Shown in pieces: positions 12,693 to 16,829 of a DNA stretch of 16,829 nucleotides. Source of the stretch: JAJVID01 sp036565725 (GTDB lineage: Bacteria > Acidobacteriota > Blastocatellia > RBC074); NCBI GenBank assembly GCA_036565725.1, contig DATCXQ010000394.1, positions 1 to 16,829 of the forward strand, in the 5' to 3' direction. The notes under the pieces are model-generated. The model did no database searches. It was not told the origin of the DNA and saw only the letters and a list, made by a program, of their open reading frames with translations. The position numbers and the translations under genes were made by a program. Each line of letters opens with the position of its first letter. The stretch's first letter is position 1.

Positions 12693-14237
12693 TCAACTGT
12701 CGCTGGCGCAATCGGCTTCACGCAATCTGAAGCGTTGTATCTTGCCGGTAGCCGTCTTGGGCAGTTCATCTACGAAGTCGATGACATGCGGGTATTGAAA
12801 TCGCTGGAGCCGCGCCTTACACCATTCCTGAAGTTCCGCCTTGAGTGATGTCTCGGGAGCCTGTATTGAGTCGGTAATGATCACGGCGCGGACGCGCATT
12901 ACGCCTTCGACGGGAACGCCTACGACGGCGGCCTCGCGCACCGTCGGATGCTCCATCAACGCGTTCTCGATCTCGATAGGCGAGACCCATTCGCCGCCGA
13001 CTTTGAGCATGTCGTCGGCGCGCCCTTCGTACCAATAGAAGCCGTCTTCATCCACTCGGTAGCGGTCGCCAGTCGCCGTCCAATCGCCCAGCATCGTGCG
13101 ACGGCTCTTTTCGCGCTGACGCCAGTAAAAAGGCGCGGCGCTCGCTCCTTTCACCAATAGATTCCCAGCCTCGCCTACGGCCACGGGCTTTCCGTCATCA
13201 TCGAGAATGCGCAGCTCATATCCGGGCACGGGTTTGCCGCTGGAGCCGGAGCGATACTCTTCCGGCGTGTTCGAGCAGAAGATGTGCAGCAATTCGGTCG
13301 AGCCAATGCCGTCGAGGATTGTTTGGCCGAAGGTCTCTTTCCAACGCCGCCACGTTTCGGGCGCGAGCGGTTCGGCGGCGGAGACGCAAAGGCGGAGTGA
13401 GGAGAGGTCGCGCGCCGCCGCGCCTTCATCGTTGAGTATCGCGTTGTAGAGCGTCGGGACGAGGAACAACGCGGTCGGGCGGTATCGCTCGACGACGTCT
13501 AGAATGCCGCGCGGCGTCGGCCGTCCCGCCGCAAGTACGGTAGAAGCGCCGTGACTGAAGGGGAAGGTGAGCGCGGCGCCGAGCCCGTATGCGTGAAACA
13601 GCACGCGACCGAAGACGAGGTCGTCTTCGGTCAGCCGCAGGACGTGTCGCGCGTACGTGTCGCAAATGACCGGCATGTCCTGATGTAGATGGACGACGCC
13701 CTTCGGCCTGCCCGTCGAGCCTGAACTGTAAAGCCAGAAGGCCATGTCGTCACGATGGACGCCGGCGGCGGGCAGTTCCCCGGCGTGCGCCGCGAGCAAT
13801 TCGGACATGGAATGCGCGTTCGGCGCCGAGCCGTCGGCCGCGATGACGATAATCTCTTCGTCGTAACCGTCAATCGCCTGTGACAGTTTGTCGAGGTATG
13901 AGGTTTCGGTAATGACGGCGCGGGCGTAACTGTCTTCGAGAAAGAAGCGGTAGTCGGACGCTTTGTACAGCGGATTGATCGGGATCGGAACCGCGCCGGC
14001 TCTCATCGCGCCGAAGAACGCCGCCGGGAACGCCGGAGTGTCGCCGAGTATGAGGAGGACTCGATTTTCACGCGCGACGCCGAGCCCCCGCAGCGCGCGT
14101 CCCATTGCGCAGACGCGATTGAAGAGGTCGTCATACGTGATCCGCTCGTCGCCGAAATAAATCGCAGTCTTTCCGCCGCGACCGGCTTCGAGATTGTCGT
14201 CAATCAGCGTGGCCGCATTGTATTTTTCGGGTATCAT
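12693..14237 (-). CDS. Benzoate-CoA-ligase-like acyl/aryl-CoA synthetase
   Basis: This 514-residue protein is a complete member of the adenylate-forming (ANL) superfamily, which activates a carboxylate with ATP and then makes the CoA thioester. Visible are the P-loop YSSGSTGRPKG (170-180), GIGSTE (310-315), TATGD (387-391), the hinge YEGRADDMLKVGGEWVSP (403-420) and the A10 lysine K499 in PKTATGKIQ. The segment LFHAYGLGAALTFPFSHGAS (213-232) resembles the benzoate-CoA ligase subgroup, so an aromatic acid is the best guess. A medium-chain fatty acid remains possible. AGAGGA lies about 7 nt before the start. No ring-reduction or ring-cleavage genes are nearby, so the pathway cannot be assigned. 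Cytoplasmic. It appears to be a single-gene transcript ending at the hairpin at 12637-12680. Confidence 0.88.
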   Translation of the reverse strand: MIPEKYNAATLIDDNLEAGRGGKTAIYFGDERITYDDLFNRVCAMGRALRGLGVARENRVLLILGDTPAFPAAFFGAMRAGAVPIPINPLYKASDYRFFLEDSYARAVITETSYLDKLSQAIDGYDEEIIVIAADGSAPNAHSMSELLAAHAGELPAAGVHRDDMAFWLYSSGSTGRPKGVVHLHQDMPVICDTYARHVLRLTEDDLVFGRVLFHAYGLGAALTFPFSHGASTVLAAGRPTPRGILDVVERYRPTALFLVPTLYNAILNDEGAAARDLSSLRLCVSAAEPLAPETWRRWKETFGQTILDGIGSTELLHIFCSNTPEEYRSGSSGKPVPGYELRILDDDGKPVAVGEAGNLLVKGASAAPFYWRQREKSRRTMLGDWTATGDRYRVDEDGFYWYEGRADDMLKVGGEWVSPIEIENALMEHPTVREAAVVGVPVEGVMRVRAVIITDSIQAPETSLKAELQEWCKARLQRFQYPHVIDFVDELPKTATGKIQRFRLREADCASDS

Positions 14238-14400
14238 CGTTTTATCCTCTTGGCCTTGATTCTATTGCGCATCGTACATTGACTGCCAGGGAGAGTAGTT
14301 GTGTAAAGACTCCCCGCGAGACAATTGGCGGTAATGCTATCGTCCTTTCGAATGGAGAGCGAGCCATTACTTAACTTCAGTCTGGAGTTGAGCAATAAGA

Positions 14401-14504
14401 ACCACGGGGACCACGGGGATCACGGGGAAAAAAGTGGAAAAGGCTTTAGGGGAGAAAAGTTCAGCATATCCTACAACCAGGCTTATCCCTGTGATCCCCG
14501 TGGT
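14401..14504. repeat. CCACGGGG-word inverted repeat
   Basis: The word CCACGGGGA occurs twice and then degenerates (14402-14428). The segment 14410-14428 pairs with 14486-14504 over 19 bp with one mismatch, leaving a 57-nt loop. Its build (short direct words, inverted arms) is like the repeats at 3919-4038 and 9395-9478. Confidence 0.75.
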
Positions 14505-14622
14505 TAGGTATCTTCTGAGTCCGACTCAAGACTGGGATTTACTTGGCTGGAAGCTGAGTGTTTAGCTATTCCCGGATCGAGCTCGCCGCTGCGCGAGCCA
14601 AAACTGGGGCGTATAGGAAATC

Positions 14623-14673
14623 CCAAGGGACAAAGGCGCCCTGGAAAAACTACAAGGCGCCTTTGTCCCTTGG
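14623..14673. terminator. Hairpin behind the rhodanese gene
   Basis: CCAAGGGACAAAGGCGCC (14623-14640) and its exact complement (14656-14673) form an 18-bp stem with a 15-nt loop. It starts 4 nt after the stop of the minus-strand rhodanese gene, the expected place for a terminator, although no T-tract follows. The words AAAGGCGCC and CCAAGG are shared with the element at 419-509, so it may be a repeat reused as a terminator. Confidence 0.55.
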
Positions 14674-14677
14674 CTAA

Positions 14678-15172
14678 TCAAGAAACGGCTTTTGGAGAGG
14701 CCTTCTCCATCTCGCCGCCCGACTGCTGCCAGGCGTTCGTCCCGCCGAGCAGCGTGGCGCCGTTCTTGAACCCGGCCTTTTCCAGGAGCGATGAAGCGGC
14801 CGCGCTCGAATTCTCCGCCCCGCAACTGCAATACGTGATGATGCGTTTGTCGCGTGGCAGATCTTTGTAATCCCCCGCCTGAATCTTATCCAGCGGCAGA
14901 TTGATAGAGCCTTTGATGTGTCCGTTGTTGTATGCGTCGACGCTGCGCACGTCCACAACAACCACTTGTTGCTCGGCCATCAACTTCTTCAGTTCTTCGA
15001 CCGTGATGCGCGGAACCTGGCTTCCCGCGCTCTGCGCGGTAGGCGGTTGTTGCGCGGACGCCGACGCGGCGGTAGTAGTCGCCGGGTGGGTTTCCGTCGT
15101 TGAGCAGGCGGCGTTCAACAGCAGCAAGCCGACGGCGAAAACACTGCCCAGGTTATTCCGAGATCTTGACAT
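14678..15172 (-). CDS. Exported single-domain rhodanese, probable lipoprotein
   Basis: This 164-residue protein has an N-terminal export signal (SVFAVGLLLLNAAC) with Cys23 as likely lipid site, though Asn at -3 makes the lipobox atypical. A Ser/Thr/Ala/Pro-rich linker (24-54) follows, then a rhodanese domain (about 55-155) with VVVDVRSVDAYNNGHIKGSINLP. The active-site loop Y-C115-S-C-G-A-E-N has a second Cys at 117 and Glu where an Arg is common. Rhodanese domains move sulfane sulfur through a Cys persulfide; here it would act in the periplasm or at a membrane. AGAGGTT lies 6 nt before the start. The gene follows the peroxiredoxin gene by 46 nt on the same strand, so the two are probably co-transcribed. 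Substrate unknown. Confidence 0.85.
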   Translation of the reverse strand: MSRSRNNLGSVFAVGLLLLNAACSTTETHPATTTAASASAQQPPTAQSAGSQVPRITVEELKKLMAEQQVVVVDVRSVDAYNNGHIKGSINLPLDKIQAGDYKDLPRDKRIITYCSCGAENSSAAASSLLEKAGFKNGATLLGGTNAWQQSGGEMEKASPKAVS

Positions 15173-15218
15173 GACGCTAACCTCTTTTTGTTAGGCGTTA
15201 AGCAGGAGCGTTTGATCG

Positions 15219-15764
15219 CTATTTCTTTTGCAATTCGGCGAGCGCGGCGAGCACCTCTTCACTGTGTTTGGCGACCTTAACGGCGGGGAAAACCTTCGCG
15301 ATTTTGCCCTGCGGGTCAATGATGAAGGTGTTGCGCGCCGAGAGTTTATTGCCGTTGTATTCCATAACCGAGCCGTAGGCGGCGGAGACTTTTACCTCCG
15401 TATCGGCCAGCAATTTGAAGTTAAGTCCCTCCTTCGCGCAGAAATTCTTGTGCGACTCCGCAGTATCCACGCTGACGCCGAGAATCACGACTCCGGCCTT
15501 TTCGTACTGCGCCAGATCGCGCTGGAAGTTGCGGGCCTGAATGGTGCAGCCCGAAGTGAAATCCTTCGGGTAAAAATAGAGCACCACCCATTTGTCGCGA
15601 TAATCCTTGAGACTGACATCCTTGGCCTCGTCGCTCTTGAGCGTGAATTCAGGAGCGGGTGTGCCGACTTCGGGGAGCGCGCTGTCTGCGGCGCCAATGG
15701 CGGAAGCGATAATCATTGACAGGCAGATGAATAGTGTGGCGAACAAAGCGCGATTGAATTTCAT
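15219..15764 (-). CDS. Exported PrxQ/BCP-like peroxiredoxin
   Basis: This 181-residue protein reduces hydroperoxides through a peroxidatic Cys. The signal peptide is residues 1 to about 26 (LFATLFICLSMIIASAIGAA). The AhpC/TSA-type thioredoxin fold follows, with VGTPAPEFTL, VVLYFYPKDFTSGCT (peroxidatic C73), VVILGVSVD, FKLLADTE and NTFIIDPQGKI. The resolving Cys found five residues later in E. coli BCP is replaced by Arg78. C109 (NFCAKEG) is the only other Cys in the mature part, so the enzyme may be 1-Cys or use C109. The usual cytoplasmic family member lacks a signal peptide. AAAGGAG lies 5 nt before the ATG. It sits between a Cys-rich lipoprotein gene and a rhodanese gene, all minus strand and all exported, which suggests an envelope thiol-oxidation defence or repair unit. 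Confidence 0.88.
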   Translation of the reverse strand: MKFNRALFATLFICLSMIIASAIGAADSALPEVGTPAPEFTLKSDEAKDVSLKDYRDKWVVLYFYPKDFTSGCTIQARNFQRDLAQYEKAGVVILGVSVDTAESHKNFCAKEGLNFKLLADTEVKVSAAYGSVMEYNGNKLSARNTFIIDPQGKIAKVFPAVKVAKHSEEVLAALAELQKK

Positions 15765-15795
15765 AGTCTCTCCTTTGGAAGTTTCAGTTGATCTT

Positions 15796-15850
15796 ATGCG
15801 CCGGCGGCGGCCGGCGCGGTTTTGTAATCGGGTTAGCCGGCCCTGGCGCC
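15796..15850. repeat. GC-rich inverted repeats between lipoprotein and peroxiredoxin genes
   Basis: GCGCCGGC and GCCGGCGC pair around GGCG near 15797-15816. A second set, GCCGGC/GCCGGC around CCTGGC, lies near 15835-15850. On the plus strand the first is followed by GGTTTTG. In the minus-strand transcript these would be folded structures in the 103-nt gap between the two genes, possibly reducing readthrough. Confidence 0.45.
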
Positions 15851-15867
15851 GGCGTATTTCGGGTAAT

Positions 15868-16335
15868 TCAATGACCGGGGCGGGAGCTGTATTTGGCGAT
15901 CAATTTGTCGCGGATTTCCGCGTCGCCCAGCCCCTGTTGCTTGAGTTCACTTGCAAGCAACGCGCTATCCACGCAGACCGTGCAGCCCGCCGAATGATCA
16001 TCCTCATAGCAACTGTGCAGGCTCTTATGGCCGACGGTGTCGCAATAGCAGAAACATGGCAGTTGCGTGAGAGTCTGCGGAATCTCCTTGGCCACCTGAT
16101 AAGCTTTTCTCACCTTTCCCGTGAACTGTTCAGGCGGCAAGGTCGGCTTCAAACTCTTCAAGTCCTGTGGCTCGGTGAAATGGGCAGGGATCGGGCGCGC
16201 CGGCGCCTGGGTAGAAGCTTGCGGTTGATGTTGTTGCGCGGCGTTGTGATTCTCAGAACGATTGCAGGCCGGCAGCGCCGCCGTCAGGCATACGATCAAT
16301 GTTATTGCGGCAATGATTCTCTTTTCGCTTCGCAT
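15868..16335 (-). CDS. CYCXC/PCYCGC-motif lipoprotein
   Basis: This 155-residue lipoprotein has a signal with lipobox LPAC (Cys24), a Gln/Pro/Ala-rich linker (28-50) and a compact Cys-rich domain. That domain contains L-P-C94-F-C96-Y-C98, then GHKSLHSC109YEDDHSAGC118TVC121. This pattern, together with the following helix and short tail, matches the PCYCGC/CYCXC family of small exported proteins of unknown function, in which some relatives are selenoproteins; here all positions are ordinary Cys. The six Cys and conserved His (103, 107, 114 region) suggest metal or haem binding or a redox role, which is unproven. There is no good Shine-Dalgarno before the Met at 16335, but that start gives a proper signal peptide. 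It is the first gene of the lipoprotein-peroxiredoxin-rhodanese cluster. Confidence 0.8.
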   Translation of the reverse strand: MRSEKRIIAAITLIVCLTAALPACNRSENHNAAQQHQPQASTQAPARPIPAHFTEPQDLKSLKPTLPPEQFTGKVRKAYQVAKEIPQTLTQLPCFCYCDTVGHKSLHSCYEDDHSAGCTVCVDSALLASELKQQGLGDAEIRDKLIAKYSSRPGH

Positions 16336-16713
16336 AATACGTTTATGTTCAATTCTACAGTGGTCGTGAAGTAACGAGACCGGATTCGGAGTCGGACCGA
16401 AGAGGACGCGATAAAGCCACCCTCAAACGAGTTTGCAGCGCGCGCGCGAGCCCGGACCCTATTCCGGCCATGGAAATGGTTGGTTTATCGCTTGTTACAA
16501 TGAGCCCGAAGCCGCCTTTTGCGCCCCGGGAAGCTGAGGCTTAGGAGGAAAGCTTCAAGATTTGGGTATCTGGCCGCAGGACCTGCGGCCGGCAGTCATA
16601 GCGGATTCAGTGTCTCTGCATCGCTCGGACTCCATTTTGATGAAGAACTTCGTCATCTCCGCGCCGGAGATGACTGCATAAGTTTTACACATTCGGTCGC
16701 CAGAACAAAACTG
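16336..16713. other. 378-bp intergenic region with two hairpins
   Basis: No gene is supported. GGCCGCAG/CTGCGGCC (16572-16590, 3-nt loop) and GTCATCTCC/GGAGATGAC (16652-16674, 5-nt loop) are clear stems. They lie downstream of the minus-strand regulator gene that ends at 16714 and could end its transcript; neither has a T-tract. TAGAAT, about 20 nt before the lipoprotein start on the minus strand, could be a -10 box, but no matching -35 is seen. Confidence 0.45.
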
Positions 16714-16829
16714 TTACTGTGAGTCGTCCACGAGGTTTTTCAATCCCAACTTCTTGATTCGGCTGCGGAGCGTGGAGGGGGGAACTCCTAGAATAGCGGC
16801 GGCCCCTCGCGGCCCGGAAATTCGACCGC
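16714..16829 (-). CDS. C-terminal end of a sigma-54-type activator with Fis-like HTH (partial)
   Basis: The last 38 codons of a gene entering from the right edge read GRISGPRGAAAILGVPPSTL, then RSRIKKLGLKNLVDDSQ and a TAA stop. The G-R-I-S-G-P-x-G-A-A-x-x-L-G-x-P-P-S-T-L-R-x-R-x-K-K-L-G pattern is the Fis-family helix-turn-helix that ends NtrC/FhlA-like enhancer-binding activators of sigma-54 RNA polymerase. The AAA+ ATPase and sensor parts would lie outside the window, so the signal it senses is unknown. Whether it controls the genes to its left cannot be told; I did not find a clear -24/-12 promoter here. Confidence 0.8.
   Translation of the reverse strand, partial: GRISGPRGAAAILGVPPSTLRSRIKKLGLKNLVDDSQ

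Larger units (their letters stand above)
14238..14677. other. 440-bp intergenic region with repeats
   Basis: No gene is supported. The region holds the upstream sequence of the CoA ligase gene, a GGGG-rich inverted repeat (14410-14504) and the hairpin behind the rhodanese gene (14623-14673). A short plus-strand frame (14325-14507) is just translation of the repeat, giving a HGDHGDHG-like string. Confidence 0.5.

Noticed and set aside
14325..14507. Plus-strand 60-residue ORF with a HGDHGDHG-like string
   Set aside because: The string is direct translation of the CCACGGGG-word repeat; no ribosome binding site and no conservation expected.
16519..16722. Plus-strand 67-residue ORF near the right edge
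   Set aside because: It runs across two hairpins and into the antisense of the activator end; no domain is recognisable.

Overview
The window looks like a chromosomal segment from a Gram-negative soil- or water-type bacterium, most likely Acidobacteriota (a Blastocatellia-like lineage is my guess). This rests on the very large Oar-type TonB-dependent receptor with an N-terminal carboxypeptidase-like regulatory domain, many exported proteins with Tat or lipoprotein signals, GC-rich codon use, and intergenic gaps full of palindromic repeats. The taxonomic call is inference; there is no rRNA or other marker gene here.

Left part (1-9065). A broken C-terminal scrap of a TonB-dependent receptor (71-350) is cut off by a nested cruciform repeat (355-576). 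Then comes a five-gene minus-strand cluster, read right to left: a large TonB-dependent receptor (8926-5366), a GH88-type unsaturated glucuronyl hydrolase (5300-4038), a FabG-like short-chain dehydrogenase (3905-3120), a Tat-exported enolase-superfamily dehydratase/racemase-like protein (3022-1775) and a secreted six-bladed NHL protein (1721-657). Together they read as a locus for uptake and breakdown of an uronic-acid-containing oligosaccharide. Its promoter, at 9023-9051, carries a LacI-like dyad in the spacer. Palindromic repeats sit in two of the internal gaps.

Centre (9046-11627). Divergent to this cluster is a plus-strand unit ending in a sirohaem/4Fe-4S sulfite (nitrite) reductase of 711 residues. 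About 360 bp ahead of it is a 44-codon leader ORF with five Cys codons in a six-codon stretch. It is followed by RNA segments that can pair 1:2, 2:3 and 3:4, the last being a good intrinsic terminator (9292-9324). This is the layout of a classical translation-coupled attenuator, here apparently sensing cysteine, the end product of assimilatory sulfite reduction. I consider it the main discovery of the window. Polycysteine leader ORFs are known ahead of sulfur genes in mycobacteria; a trp-style terminator version in this kind of bacterium is not something I know to be described.

Right part (11628-16829). After a 531-bp gap without a convincing gene comes a small secreted low-complexity protein rich in Cys-Pro-Ala and Gly-Tyr. 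Convergent with it, across a strong hairpin, is a benzoate-CoA-ligase-like acyl/aryl-CoA synthetase. Then follows a minus-strand cluster of three exported small proteins: a CYCXC/PCYCGC-type lipoprotein, a PrxQ/BCP-like peroxiredoxin and a single-domain rhodanese. This looks like an envelope thiol/redox module. The right edge holds the last 38 codons of a sigma-54-type activator with a Fis-like helix-turn-helix.
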